Below are positions 24,970 through 34,246 of a stretch of 64,000 nt of DNA, piece after piece (the first letter of the stretch is position 1; each line of letters starts with the position of its first letter). The stretch comes from Bacillus licheniformis DSM 13 = ATCC 14580 (GTDB lineage Bacteria; Bacillota; Bacilli; Bacillales; Bacillaceae), in assembly GCF_000011645.1 (NCBI RefSeq), contig NC_006270.3, forward strand, positions 1,175,501 to 1,239,500, written 5' to 3'. The translations under genes and the position numbers were made by a program. The notes below the pieces were generated by a model, which saw only the letters and a program-made list of their open reading frames with translations, made no database searches and was not told the DNA's origin.

Positions 24970-25803
24970 CTATATCGTAAATGGCGGAATATATCGTCCA
25001 TCCACATCGGTAAACTGATATTCTTTGGCTAAATCACCAACTCTTAACGCACGTCCGCTTTTCTCCATCACATCCGGATCCTTAGCCAATGCTGTGATTC
25101 CGCGTCCGACATAATAAGGCGTTTCGGTTCTCCTTAAATCTTCCGACTCCCGCCAATGCGCCTCATCTGATTCATGGTATTTCAGCACAAGTTCGGTTCT
25201 CATAAATCCCGGCGAAACGGCAATAACGGCAATGTTGTCCCGTTTTAATTCCAATGAAAGACCGTACGCCATGCGGACGATTGCGTTCTTGGCCAAATCG
25301 TAATAAAACTGTCCGGTGTACTTGTTCTCATCCCAGAAGGTCGTGTGAATGATAAGAGCTTGTTTATTTTCGCGAAGGAGCGGCACGGCGAAGTGGTTTG
25401 TCGCCAGCTGGGCACGCACCCCGGCGGCGAACATCGTATCCCAATTTTTCAATGACAATTCCCAAAAAGGCTTTGCCTCGACACCCAGATCGTGCGCCCC
25501 CCACACATTGTTGATCAAAATATCCAGTTTTCCTTGCTCTTCGCGAATTTTAGCGATGACAGCCTCTGTTTCTGCATCGTTCGTATGATCACATCTTACA
25601 GCAATAGCCTTTCCGCCGGAAGCTTCAATTTGTGACACGGTGTCATCAATTGTACCGGGCCATTGATTCGTGGAAGCCCCTCTGATGCTGCGGCCTGTAA
25701 TATACACGGTTGCACCGGCTTTTCCAAGTTCTGCAGCGATGGCGCGGCCCGCGCCTCTGCTTCCGCCTGTTACGAGGGCGATTTTTCCTTTCAGCGGCTT
25801 CAT
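24970..25803 (-). CDS. Short-chain dehydrogenase/reductase
   Basis: A 277-residue classical SDR enzyme. ALVTGGSRGAGRAIAAELG (about 10-28) is the TGxxxGxG cofactor loop and ILINNVWG the NNxG-type motif. In the family the catalytic Tyr-xxx-Lys is YDLAKNAIVRMAYG here: the Tyr lies at about 169 (FYYDLAKN), with Lys four residues on. Unusually, the catalytic Ser position reads HTTFWDENK, where Thr may substitute. Substrate unknown. It is divergent from a WYL-domain regulator with a palindrome between them, so it is probably that regulator's target. Confidence 0.82.
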   Translation of the reverse strand: MKPLKGKIALVTGGSRGAGRAIAAELGKAGATVYITGRSIRGASTNQWPGTIDDTVSQIEASGGKAIAVRCDHTNDAETEAVIAKIREEQGKLDILINNVWGAHDLGVEAKPFWELSLKNWDTMFAAGVRAQLATNHFAVPLLRENKQALIIHTTFWDENKYTGQFYYDLAKNAIVRMAYGLSLELKRDNIAVIAVSPGFMRTELVLKYHESDEAHWRESEDLRRTETPYYVGRGITALAKDPDVMEKSGRALRVGDLAKEYQFTDVDGRYIPPFTI

Positions 25804-25855
25804 TCATCCCATTCCTTTCATTTAAAAAGATATGTTCATTATAAAAGCTCAATCT

Positions 25856-25870
25856 TGACAACCATTGTCA
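25856..25870. promoter_or_regulatory. Palindromic operator candidate between the SDR and WYL-regulator genes
   Basis: TGACAACCATTGTCA is a perfect 6-bp inverted repeat around CCA. It also contains a TTGACA-like -35 for the regulator, with AT-rich DNA at the -10 distance. Confidence 0.55.
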
Positions 25871-25914
25871 TATTTTATTAAATAAGTTCATTCATTGATA
25901 AGAAAGGTGGTCAT

Positions 25915-26877
25915 ATGAGAGGGGATCGACTGATATCTATTCTTTTAATGCTTCAGGCACAAGGGCAAATGACGGCGAAAGAATTAGCGGAAAGGCTGGA
26001 AGTCTCCGAGCGCACGATTTACAGGGATATGGAAGCTTTAAGCGGAGCGGGGATTCCCGTTGTGGCCGAACGCGGCATAAACGGAGGCTGGTCATTGCTT
26101 GATGATTACCAAACCACTCTAACCGGCTTAAAAGAATCTGAAATACGCGCACTATTTGTTCCGCTTTCTGAACAATTGCTTGACGATCTCGGATTAACCC
26201 GCATATCCGAAGAAGCCCGAAATAAACTGATTGCCTCGCTGCCTTCGGAATATCGCCAAAACGCAAAGGATGTATGGAACCGCATATATATTGATACCTG
26301 TTCATGGCGCCATAAGAAAGAAAAAGCAGAATCCTTTGAAGTGCTGAAAGATGCCATATGGAAAGATCAAAAATTAAAAATTGTCTATCAGCGGGCAGAT
26401 GGACAAACGGCTGATCGTGTTGTTGCACCGCTTGGGCTGGTGGCTAAAGGGGCGAACTGGTATCTGATTGCATCTAAAGAAAATGGGGAGATTCGGAATT
26501 ACAGGGCTTCACGGATTAAATCTGCCGTTTTTGTCCGCGAAACGTTTGATAGGCCCGAAAATTTTGATATTGCTCACGTGTGGCGGTCTTCAACAAAGGA
26601 ATTTATTGAAAGGCTGCCGACGTATGAAGTGCGGGTGAAGGCGGCGCAGGCCATCTTGCCGAGGCTGTCGTTTACCAATCATTTTGTGCGGATCATCGAA
26701 ACAAATGAGATCGATCAGGAGGGCTGGATCCCCGTTACGCTATCCTTTGATACGGAAGAAGAAGCAAAAAGGTATATACTCGGATTCGCAGAGCACATGA
26801 GGATCATTGAACCTAAAGAACTGCACGGAAAGATACTTAAAATGGCTGAATCCATAGTTGCGCATTATAAAACCTGA
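25915..26877 (+). CDS. HTH-WYL domain transcriptional regulator (YafY/DeoR type)
   Basis: A 320-residue regulator. Residues 1-60 form a helix-turn-helix (AKELAERLEVSERTIYRDME), followed by GGWSLLDDYQTTLTGLKESE, the YafY-family linker, then a WYL domain: IVYQRADGQ, VVAPLGLVAKGANWYLIA (the WYL motif reads WYL itself) and NYRASRIKSAVF, and a C-terminal WCX-like extension. WYL domains bind nucleotide or nucleic acid ligands in characterised members. It starts at ATG 25915 behind AAAGGTGG and is divergent from the SDR gene, which it probably controls. No B. subtilis counterpart at this position comes to mind. Confidence 0.85.
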   Translation: MRGDRLISILLMLQAQGQMTAKELAERLEVSERTIYRDMEALSGAGIPVVAERGINGGWSLLDDYQTTLTGLKESEIRALFVPLSEQLLDDLGLTRISEEARNKLIASLPSEYRQNAKDVWNRIYIDTCSWRHKKEKAESFEVLKDAIWKDQKLKIVYQRADGQTADRVVAPLGLVAKGANWYLIASKENGEIRNYRASRIKSAVFVRETFDRPENFDIAHVWRSSTKEFIERLPTYEVRVKAAQAILPRLSFTNHFVRIIETNEIDQEGWIPVTLSFDTEEEAKRYILGFAEHMRIIEPKELHGKILKMAESIVAHYKT

Positions 26878-26915
26878 AAGCGGCAATGACTTTATGTTAA
26901 AGACATACATGATAA

Positions 26916-26945
26916 ACCCTGCCGGCCGCAAACGGCAGGCAGGGT
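26916..26945 (-). terminator. Terminator of the yitJ-metH operon
   Basis: A 13-bp stem with one mismatch: ACCCTGCCGGCCG (26916-26928) against CGGCAGGCAGGGT (26933-26945), loop of 4, followed on the minus strand by TTTAT. Confidence 0.65.
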
Positions 26946-26951
26946 CTTCGT

Positions 26952-29900
26952 TTAATGAACATTGAAATATCTGGCTTCCGGGTGGGAGACAACGATCGCT
27001 GATACGGAAGCTTCGGGCTCCATCATGAAGCCGTCTGTTAAGTGAACGCCGATGCCTTCGGGCTGGATGAGCCTGAAAAGCTTTTCCTGATCTTCAAGAT
27101 TCGGACAGGCCGGGTATCCGAAGGAATAGCGCTGCCCTTGGTATTTCGCCTGAAAACGCTGTTCCATCGTGAAGTCGGGTGCATCAGGGAAGCCCCAGCG
27201 GTCGCGGATAACCTGGTGCGTCCGTTCGGCGAGCCCTTCGGCCAGCTCAAGAGCAAGCGCTTGTACCGCATGGCTTTTCAAGTAGTCGCCTTCCTCCTTA
27301 AAGCGGTTGGCGGCAGCTCTTACATGCCTGCCCGCCGTTACGGCAAAGAACGAGACATAATCAAGCTCTCCCTTCGGTCGGACGTAATCGGAAATACAGC
27401 GGTACGGAAGCTTTTCCTGCCTTGGAAAAACAAACGTTTCAAGGATGCTGTCTTTGTTCACTGGATCTAAAATATGAAGCGAATCCCCGTCGCTGTACGC
27501 AGGGAAAAATTGGTAGACGACCGCAGGATCGAACCAGCCGTGTTCTTTTCCGTCTCTCAGCAGCTCGTCGATCAGTTCTTTCAGCTCCAGTGCTTTTGGA
27601 TGCTGTTCAGCCAGTAGTTTTTTGACTTTCCCTTTCAAGCCGAGATGATGGCCGAGCAGCATTTGTTCATTGACATACGGCACAATATAGGAAAGGTCGA
27701 TGTTTTTCAAATAGTGCCGTTTCAAGTCTTCAGGCTGAAAGACCGGCGCCTTCGGAACGTGCGCCCGTTTTTCAAGCATTTCAATTACGGCTTTCGTCTG
27801 CTTTTTTTCCGCGACGGCGGCGGGTGCAGCGGCTTCTTTTTTCTCGAGAAACTGCGACGGGTCCGTCCGCAGCTGATTGGCGAGCGATAGGCCGTCCATG
27901 GCGTCCTTCGCGTATAAAACCGGCCCTTTATATTCAGGCGAAATTTTCATGTTCGTGAATTTTCTTGAAAGCGCGGCTCCGCCGACCATGATCGGGATGG
28001 AAATATCCGCTTTATCGAGATCCTTCGCCGTAACGACCATCTGCTGCGCCGATTTGACGAGCAGGCCGGACAGACCGATGATGTCGGGGTTCTCTTTGCG
28101 GATCGCCTCAATTAACTCCTGCGGTGTCACTTTAATCCCAAGATCGACTACCTTGTAGCCGTTGTTGCTTAAAATGATGTCGACTAAGTTTTTGCCGATA
28201 TCATGGACATCGCCTTTAACGGTTGCCAAAATGATCTTTCCTTTGCCGCTGTCGTCTTTCTTTTCCATATATTGTTCGAGAAAGGAAACGGCAGCTTTCA
28301 TAACCTCTGCCGACTGCAGAACTTCAGCGACGATCAGCTCATTGTTGTTAAACAGCCGTCCGACCTCTGCCATGCCGTCCATGAGCGGACCGTTGACCAC
28401 GTCGAGCGGGGTGGCGAATTTTTTCAACGCTTGTTCGAGATCGGGAATCAAGCCTTCTTTTGTACCTTCGATTACGTATTCGGCCAGGCGCTCTTCGAGG
28501 GAAAGGGACGTTTTCGGCTGTTTGTCCGCTTTTTTCTTTCCACGATAGAAGTCAGTGAAGGATGCGAGCGTTTTATCGTCGGTATGAAACAGAAGTTTTT
28601 CAGCCATCTCGACTTCTTCTTTAGGAATGGAAGCAAACCGCTCAAGCTTTTCTGTATTGACGATCGCGTAATCGAGCCCAGCCTGTGTTGCGTGGTACAA
28701 GAATACAGCATTTAAGATTTCCCGGCCGACGGGCGGAAGACCGAATGAGACGTTGCTGACGCCGAGAATCGTTAAGCATTCAGGGAGCTGCTCTTTGATG
28801 AGGCGGATCCCTTCGATCGTTTCTTTAGCTGAGCCGATGTATTGTTCATCGCCCGTTCCGACCGGGAAGACGAGCGGATCGAATATGATATCGCTGGCCG
28901 GTATTCCGTATTTTTCGGTGAGCAGCTGATGCGACCGGACGGCGACGGCCAGCTTTTTTGCCGCGGTGACTGCCATCCCCTCTTCATCGATCGTGCCGAC
29001 GACGAGTGCGCCTCCGAACTGTTTGACGAGCGGAAGGATGTCAGCGAACCGTTCTTCGCCGTCTTCAAGATTGATCGAATTGATGATCGCTTTTCCCTGC
29101 GAGTATTTCAGCGCCTTTTCAATTACCGTTTTGTCCGTCGAGTCGATGACAAACGGGGCTTTTACTTTTTTCATCGCTTTTTTTAAAAAGCCTTCCATAT
29201 CTTCCGCTTCATCGCGGTCCGGGTCTGCGAGACAGATGTCGATGACATGGGCGCCGTTTTTCACTTGGGCTCTCGCGATTTCGGATGCTTCCTCAAATTT
29301 ATGCTCGGCGATGAGCCGCTTGAATTTTCTCGAGCCGATGACATTGGTCCGCTCACCGACAAAAAGGGGACGCATTGTTTCTTCGTAAATTAATCCGTCG
29401 ATTCCTGAGACGGTGTGCGGCTTTGCTCCCGAAGGAACCGTCCGCGGAGGCAGAAGGGCTACTTCATCGGCCAGCGCTTCAATATGGGCGGGCGTCGTTC
29501 CGCAGCAGCCGCCGACAATGTTCAGCCAGCCTTCTTCAGCAAACGCCTTGATTTTTTTCGCCAGCGATTGCGGTGATTCATGGTATTGCCCCTCCTCATC
29601 GGGGAGGCCGGCATTCGGATAGCAGCTGACGGCCGTCCTCGCTAGGGAAGAAAGGGTCCTGATGTGATCTGTCATAAATTCCGGGCCTGTCGCGCAATTT
29701 AAACCGACGCTGACCGGTTTCATATGCTCGAGGGAGATATAGAACGATTCGATATCCTGGCCGGCAAGCGTCGTGCCCATCGGTTCGATTGTGCCTGACA
29801 CCATGAGCGGAAGGGTTTTGCCGGTTTTTTCGAAGGCTTGTCTAATGCCGATAAAGCCGGCTTTAACGTTCAGCATATCCTGGCTCGTTTCGAGGAGCAA

Positions 29901-30368
29901 GAGGTCGGCTCCCCCCGTGATCAGCGCTCTTGCCTGTTCCTCGTAGTTATCGATCAGTTCGTCAAAGGTGGTGCCGCCGGTGACGGAAAGGGTTTTTGTC
30001 GTCGGACCCATCGCACCGGCGACAAATCTAGGCCATTCAGGAGTTGAAAACTTTTCGGCGGCCGCTTTGGCGAGTTTGACTGAAGCGAGGTTGACTTCAT
30101 AGGCTCGATGCCCGAGGTCGTACTCGTCCAGAACGAGCCGGGTGGCTCCGAACGTATTGGTCTCGATGATATCGGCTTTAGCCTCGAGATAGGCTTCGTG
30201 GATGCCCTGAATGACATGGGGCGCCGTAATGCTTAGAAATTCATTGCACCCTTCATATGCCTCGCCTCCGAAGTCTGCGGCGGACAAACCGGCGTCTTGG
30301 ATCATCGTTCCCATCGCACCGTCAAGGACGAGGATTTTTTTCTTCAGCTGGTCATTGATGTTAGACAT
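26952..30368 (-). CDS. metH: Cobalamin-dependent methionine synthase MetH
   Basis: A 1138-residue B12-dependent methionine synthase, with all four modules. Residues 1-~310 are the homocysteine-binding barrel with zinc ligands Cys224, Cys288 and Cys289 (GLNCATG, GGCCGTTP). About 330-610 is the methyltetrahydrofolate barrel (GERTNVIGSRKF). About 625-830 is the B12 module with DVHDIG (720-725), whose His ligates cobalt, and about 880-1138 is the S-adenosylmethionine activation domain. It methylates homocysteine with methyl-tetrahydrofolate. B. subtilis 168 relies on MetE instead and lacks MetH. The start overlaps the yitJ stop by 8 nt, so both are translated from the SAM-riboswitch transcript. 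Confidence 0.95.
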   Translation of the reverse strand: MSNINDQLKKKILVLDGAMGTMIQDAGLSAADFGGEAYEGCNEFLSITAPHVIQGIHEAYLEAKADIIETNTFGATRLVLDEYDLGHRAYEVNLASVKLAKAAAEKFSTPEWPRFVAGAMGPTTKTLSVTGGTTFDELIDNYEEQARALITGGADLLLLETSQDMLNVKAGFIGIRQAFEKTGKTLPLMVSGTIEPMGTTLAGQDIESFYISLEHMKPVSVGLNCATGPEFMTDHIRTLSSLARTAVSCYPNAGLPDEEGQYHESPQSLAKKIKAFAEEGWLNIVGGCCGTTPAHIEALADEVALLPPRTVPSGAKPHTVSGIDGLIYEETMRPLFVGERTNVIGSRKFKRLIAEHKFEEASEIARAQVKNGAHVIDICLADPDRDEAEDMEGFLKKAMKKVKAPFVIDSTDKTVIEKALKYSQGKAIINSINLEDGEERFADILPLVKQFGGALVVGTIDEEGMAVTAAKKLAVAVRSHQLLTEKYGIPASDIIFDPLVFPVGTGDEQYIGSAKETIEGIRLIKEQLPECLTILGVSNVSFGLPPVGREILNAVFLYHATQAGLDYAIVNTEKLERFASIPKEEVEMAEKLLFHTDDKTLASFTDFYRGKKKADKQPKTSLSLEERLAEYVIEGTKEGLIPDLEQALKKFATPLDVVNGPLMDGMAEVGRLFNNNELIVAEVLQSAEVMKAAVSFLEQYMEKKDDSGKGKIILATVKGDVHDIGKNLVDIILSNNGYKVVDLGIKVTPQELIEAIRKENPDIIGLSGLLVKSAQQMVVTAKDLDKADISIPIMVGGAALSRKFTNMKISPEYKGPVLYAKDAMDGLSLANQLRTDPSQFLEKKEAAAPAAVAEKKQTKAVIEMLEKRAHVPKAPVFQPEDLKRHYLKNIDLSYIVPYVNEQMLLGHHLGLKGKVKKLLAEQHPKALELKELIDELLRDGKEHGWFDPAVVYQFFPAYSDGDSLHILDPVNKDSILETFVFPRQEKLPYRCISDYVRPKGELDYVSFFAVTAGRHVRAAANRFKEEGDYLKSHAVQALALELAEGLAERTHQVIRDRWGFPDAPDFTMEQRFQAKYQGQRYSFGYPACPNLEDQEKLFRLIQPEGIGVHLTDGFMMEPEASVSAIVVSHPEARYFNVH

Positions 30369-32190
30369 TTGTCTTCTCCTTTTCTTTCTGATGGATATAT
30401 GCCGTCAGCTCGGCGGTTAGATCGGACCGCAAAAACGGTGTGATCAGATAAATGCCGTTGAACAGGTCGCACGCCGCATCAAGCAGAGAGCGAGCGATCG
30501 CGAGCCCTTCCTCGGCCTGTTTTTGTTTGTCGTTTCCTGCCAGCGCCATCTTTTCGCGGATTGAATCAGACAGCTTGATGCCGGGGATTTCGTTGTGGAT
30601 GAATTCCGCGTTGCGGCTGCTGGTGAGCGGCATGACGCCGATATAGATCGGTGTTTCAAGATGCCGCGTTTCCTTGTGGATTTTAATGAGCTGCTCCTCG
30701 GAATAGACAGGCTGGGAAATGAAATAGTCTGCGCCGCAGGCGATTTTTTTCTCAAGCCGTTTCACCGCTTTGTCAATGTGTCTGACATTCGGATTGAAGG
30801 CGGCCGCCACTGAGAAATTCGTTTTCTTGCCGAGCGGTTTACCCGAATAGGACAAGCCTTCGTTAAACTGCTTGATCAGGCTGATCAAATCGAACGATGT
30901 CAGGTCATAGACGGAAGTCGCTCCCGGAAAGTCGCCGATTTTCGACGGATCGCCGGTAATCGCCAGCACGTCTGACAGCCCCAGCGTATCGAGTCCCATT
31001 AAATGGGACTGCAGGCCGATCAGGTTGCGGTCTCTGCATGTGATATGAATCAGCGACCTCATATCGAGGCGCTGTTTTAAGAGCGCCCCGCAGGCGACAT
31101 TGCTGATCCTCGGTGTGGCAAGGGAGTTGTCCGCCAATGTCAGTGCATCGATTCCGGCTGATTTTAGCTCCTCTGCGGCGTGCAAAAATTTCTCAAAGTT
31201 TAATTGTTTTGGAGGATCGAGCTCGACGATAATGGACCGTTTCTGCTTTGCCAGATCGTCAAGAGCAGGCTCTGTCCTTTCGTTTTGAACGGCAAGCGCC
31301 GCTTTCTTTCTGATTTTCACTCGTTTTTCGGTGACTGGAGGAAGTCCTTTGACGGCCTCAGCCATCGCTCTGATGTGGTTCGGCGTCGTTCCGCAGCAGC
31401 CGCCGATGATCCGTGCGCCTTGATTGCGGAATTCCTCCGCGCTTTCCCTGAAATATTCATCATCCGTCTCATAAACAAGCCTGCCTTCGACAAGGGACGG
31501 GAGGCTGCTGTTCGGATAGACGGAAAGATAGGCATCTTCTAAAAGCGGGACTTCTTCAAGCGCTCTGATCATATGATAAGGGCCGAGACGGCAGTTGATG
31601 CCGACGACATCTGCGCCGAGTGATGCCAGCTGCTTCAGACCGTCCGCAAGCGGGGTGCCGTCCTGAAGAACGCCCTCTTCGTGCATCGAGACATTCAAAA
31701 TGATCGGCAGCTCCGTTTCCTTTCTGGCAATCTTTAAAACTTCGCGCGCTTCTTCTAAGTCGTAATAGGTTTCGAGCAGAAGTCCGTCCGGCTGCTCATT
31801 TAACAGAAGGTAGAGCTGTTCGCGGAAGCTTCTTTTAATGTCCTCGAGAGAATACGAGTTTTTGTTGAACGTCCGGATTCCGCCGAGCGTACCGAGAACA
31901 TAAGCGGAGCCGGCGGCGGCGCGGGCGAGGCGGACGGCTTTTTCGTTGATTTGTTTTGTTTCGTCTTCGAGTCCGTATCTGGACAGCTTGATGAAGTTTG
32001 CGCCGTACGTGTTCGTTTGAATAATGTCGGCGCCGGCCTGTACATACGCTTCGTGGACGCGTCTTATTTCTTCGGGCTTGGAGATGTTCAGTTCCTCAAA
32101 ACACCTGTCGATCCCATAGGAATACAGAAGCGTGCCCATTGCGCCGTCAGCGATTAACGTTTTGTTTTTTATATCCTCCAAAAAACCCAT
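30361..32190 (-). CDS. yitJ: Bifunctional homocysteine S-methyltransferase / methylenetetrahydrofolate reductase YitJ
   Basis: A 609-residue fusion. Residues 1-~290 are a homocysteine S-methyltransferase barrel with zinc ligands Cys200, Cys265 and Cys266 (GINCRLG, GGCCGTTP). Residues ~320-609 are a flavin-dependent 5,10-methylenetetrahydrofolate reductase barrel (RSIIVELDPPKQ at its start, DYFISQPVYSEEQL later). It makes methyl-tetrahydrofolate and can methylate homocysteine. Same layout and size as B. subtilis YitJ, the classic S-box gene. First gene of the operon; start ATG 32190 with AGGGGG upstream, about 30 nt after the riboswitch terminator. Confidence 0.94.
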   Translation of the reverse strand: MGFLEDIKNKTLIADGAMGTLLYSYGIDRCFEELNISKPEEIRRVHEAYVQAGADIIQTNTYGANFIKLSRYGLEDETKQINEKAVRLARAAAGSAYVLGTLGGIRTFNKNSYSLEDIKRSFREQLYLLLNEQPDGLLLETYYDLEEAREVLKIARKETELPIILNVSMHEEGVLQDGTPLADGLKQLASLGADVVGINCRLGPYHMIRALEEVPLLEDAYLSVYPNSSLPSLVEGRLVYETDDEYFRESAEEFRNQGARIIGGCCGTTPNHIRAMAEAVKGLPPVTEKRVKIRKKAALAVQNERTEPALDDLAKQKRSIIVELDPPKQLNFEKFLHAAEELKSAGIDALTLADNSLATPRISNVACGALLKQRLDMRSLIHITCRDRNLIGLQSHLMGLDTLGLSDVLAITGDPSKIGDFPGATSVYDLTSFDLISLIKQFNEGLSYSGKPLGKKTNFSVAAAFNPNVRHIDKAVKRLEKKIACGADYFISQPVYSEEQLIKIHKETRHLETPIYIGVMPLTSSRNAEFIHNEIPGIKLSDSIREKMALAGNDKQKQAEEGLAIARSLLDAACDLFNGIYLITPFLRSDLTAELTAYIHQKEKEKTNV

Positions 32191-32221
32191 CGTTTTCCCC
32201 CTTAATCATTCTTAATAAAAC

Positions 32222-32383
32222 AAAAAAGTCTTCTGGGAAGCAGAAGACTTTTCAGCGACATTTGTCCGTCTTCTTATCTTCCAAGCAGGCTGCTTGCTGG
32301 ATTTAGCACCTTGGTCATGAATATTCATTCACCGGTTGCTGAGGCTTCATCGGGCCAGTCCCTCTGCCTCTCTTGATAAGAAC
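32222..32383 (-). ncRNA. SAM-I (S-box) riboswitch
   Basis: Read on the minus strand, the leader opens TTCTTATCAAGAGAGG, then GCAGAGGGACTGGCCC, GATGAAGCCTCAGCAACC and, further on, AAGGTGCTAAATCC: the conserved order of the S-box aptamer. It ends with a terminator, AAAAGTCTTCTG pairing with CAGAAGACTTTT (32223-32252), then T residues. When S-adenosylmethionine is bound the terminator forms and yitJ-metH is off. A TTGAGT-N18-CTAAAT promoter-like pair lies just upstream. Confidence 0.95.
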
Positions 32384-32459
32384 AGCTATTTAGTTTCTAT
32401 TGATTACTTTTACTCAATTTACCGAAAATCGGGGGAATAATCAACAGTAAATTAAGAAT

Positions 32460-32951
32460 TTATCGAAAATTTATAAATTGAACATCAATCGGCAGGTCGG
32501 CTTCCCTCACCATCGCGATGATTTGCTGAAGGTCGTCTTTATTTTTTCCGGTTACGCGGACTTGATCGTCCTGCACTTGCGATTTAACTTTCAGACCCGA
32601 TTTTTTTATAAGGTTATTGATTTTTTTTGCGTTTTCTTTGTCGATGCCTTGAACTAATTTTCCGCGCTGTCTGACCGTGCCGCCTGAAGCGTTCTCAAGC
32701 TTTGAGTATTCGATGTTTTTCGTCGGGACGTTCCGCTTGATCAGTTTGCCGACAAGTACGTCTTTCAACTGGTTCATTTTAAATTCGTCGTCTGATACGA
32801 GAACGAGTTCGTCTCCTTCGAGTGTGATGCTGCTTTTTGACCCTTTGAAATCATAGCGTGTGCCGATTTCCTTGAGAGCGGTCTGGATTGCGTTTTGAAC
32901 TTCAGGCAGTTCAACCTTTGAGACGATATCAAATGAGCTTTCTTTCGCCAT
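32460..32951 (-). CDS. yitK: YajQ-family nucleotide-binding protein YitK
   Basis: A 163-residue YajQ/UPF0234 protein. It begins MAKESSFDIVSKVELPEVQNA and has the family segments GTRYDFKGSKSSI, KRNVPTKNIEY and VQDDQVRVTGKNKDDLQ, forming two ferredoxin-like half domains. YajQ homologues bind nucleic acids, and one in Xanthomonas binds cyclic di-GMP; the role in Bacillus is not known. Full length matches the family. It lies upstream of the SAM riboswitch on the same strand, divergent from yitL, as in B. subtilis. Start ATG 32951 with GGAGG upstream. Confidence 0.92.
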   Translation of the reverse strand: MAKESSFDIVSKVELPEVQNAIQTALKEIGTRYDFKGSKSSITLEGDELVLVSDDEFKMNQLKDVLVGKLIKRNVPTKNIEYSKLENASGGTVRQRGKLVQGIDKENAKKINNLIKKSGLKVKSQVQDDQVRVTGKNKDDLQQIIAMVREADLPIDVQFINFR

Positions 32952-33114
32952 GTGAAAAAACCTCCATCCATTTTACTTATGAGTCAATTATAGTAGAATA
33001 AGGTGAAACTTCCAATATCGAGCGGTTTTGCCTGGCCGCGATCTGGCAATAATTTGAACATTGGAGGAATAATAAGAAAAAGAAAAACAGGCGGATAAGA
33101 AAGGAAGAAGCAGT

Positions 33115-33963
33115 ATGAAACCTGGACAGCAGCTAACATTGAAAATAGATCATAAAGCAGATTACGGTTACTTTTTGACGGACGGCGAAACGGCGGTCCT
33201 TCTGCATCAGAGCGAGATCACCGAGGATATTGACGGGAGAGAAGAGGTCGATGTTTTTTTATATGTCGATCACGAAGATCGCCTTGCGGCTACGATGAGA
33301 AAGCCGATCATCAGCGCTGAACAATACGGCTGGGTGGAAGTCGTTGATGCCGTCAGCGGCATGGGCGTTTTCGTCGATGTCGGGCTCTCGAAGGACGCCC
33401 TCGTTGCGACAGAGCATCTCCCGCCGTATGAATCAGTATGGCCGCAAAAAGGAGACAGGCTGTACTGTATGCTGAAAATCACGGGGCACGGAAGGATGTT
33501 TGCCAAGCCGGCGCCGGAGGACAAGATCAGCGAACTGTTTACTGAAGCTTCACCCGGCCTGATGAATAAAGAGCTCACCGGGACGATCTACCGCTTGATC
33601 GCATCAGGCTCTTTTATGATTTCCGAAGCCGGCATCAGAGGCTTCATCCATTCTTCTGAGCGAAAGGAAGAGCCGAGGCTCGGCGAAAAGCTGACTGCAA
33701 GGGTGATCAAAGTAAAAGAAGACGGTTCTGTAAATCTGTCGCTTCTGCCGAGAAAGCAGGATGCCTTGTCGGTTGATGCGGAACAAATTCTGACTTATAT
33801 GAGATCGAGAAACGGCGCGATGCCATTCTGGGATAAAAGCGATCCAGAGGATATCAGAGAGCGCTTCAACATGAGCAAAGCAGCATTTAAAAGGGCGCTC
33901 GGCCATCTGATGAAACAGGATAAAATCTATCAGGAAGAGGGTTGGACGTACGAGAAAAAATAA
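33115..33963 (+). CDS. yitL: S1-domain RNA-binding protein YitL (CvfB family)
   Basis: A 282-residue CvfB-type protein. It comprises three S1-type RNA-binding folds (about residues 1-65, 66-140 and 145-220; VDAVSGMGVFVDVGLSKDALV is the clearest) and a C-terminal winged-helix module (RFNMSKAAFKRALGHLMKQDKI). In Staphylococcus aureus CvfB binds RNA and affects virulence gene expression; in Bacillus the role is unknown. Size and place between yitK and yitS match B. subtilis. Start ATG 33115 behind AAAGGAAG. Ends before a strong GC-rich hairpin shared with the small gene on the other strand. Confidence 0.9.
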   Translation: MKPGQQLTLKIDHKADYGYFLTDGETAVLLHQSEITEDIDGREEVDVFLYVDHEDRLAATMRKPIISAEQYGWVEVVDAVSGMGVFVDVGLSKDALVATEHLPPYESVWPQKGDRLYCMLKITGHGRMFAKPAPEDKISELFTEASPGLMNKELTGTIYRLIASGSFMISEAGIRGFIHSSERKEEPRLGEKLTARVIKVKEDGSVNLSLLPRKQDALSVDAEQILTYMRSRNGAMPFWDKSDPEDIRERFNMSKAAFKRALGHLMKQDKIYQEEGWTYEKK

Positions 33964-33969
33964 TCTTGA

Positions 33970-34000
33970 GGCGGCGTTCCGATCGGGACGCCGCCGGTTT
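33970..34000. terminator. Bidirectional terminator between yitL and the 40-residue gene
   Basis: GGCGGCGT (33970-33977) pairs with ACGCCGCC (33988-33995), followed by GGTTTCTT; it separates two convergent genes. Confidence 0.6.
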
Positions 34001-34001
34001 C

Positions 34002-34124
34002 TTACAGGTGATGAGGCTTCTTTGATTCCTGGTGTTTACCGGCTTGTCTGTTCTTTTCGGCGAGCCGGTTTTTCTGCTGGTTGACGGCGTTATTGTCAAC
34101 CGGCTTTTTATCATCATCTTTCAT
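34002..34124 (-). CDS. Small hydrophilic protein, 40 residues (possible small spore protein)
   Basis: ATG at 34124 with GGGAGG about 10 nt upstream opens a 40-residue frame beginning MKDDDKKPVDNNAVNQQKNR and ending KKPHHL. It is highly charged, rich in Lys, Asn and Gln, and lacks aromatic and hydrophobic residues. That composition is typical of minor small acid-soluble spore proteins, but I do not recognise the family, so the spore link is inference. The good ribosome binding site and shared terminator at its end support a real gene. It is divergent from a GerPF-like gene. Confidence 0.6.
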   Translation of the reverse strand: MKDDDKKPVDNNAVNQQKNRLAEKNRQAGKHQESKKPHHL

Positions 34125-34246
34125 GAGGAAGCACCTCCCGTCAAAATGTCGCTCTTAGCTTGCTCACTGCCGGCGAAACTATGTACTCTCCCAATTGCGA
34201 TGTTTTTTGCCGGGAAGTTTATGCCACCTTGTTCCGTCAGCATACA

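Noticed and set aside
27042..30217. Many long antisense frames within metH and yitJ
   Set aside because: They arise from the GC-rich third codon positions of the real genes; none has a ribosome binding site or family motif.
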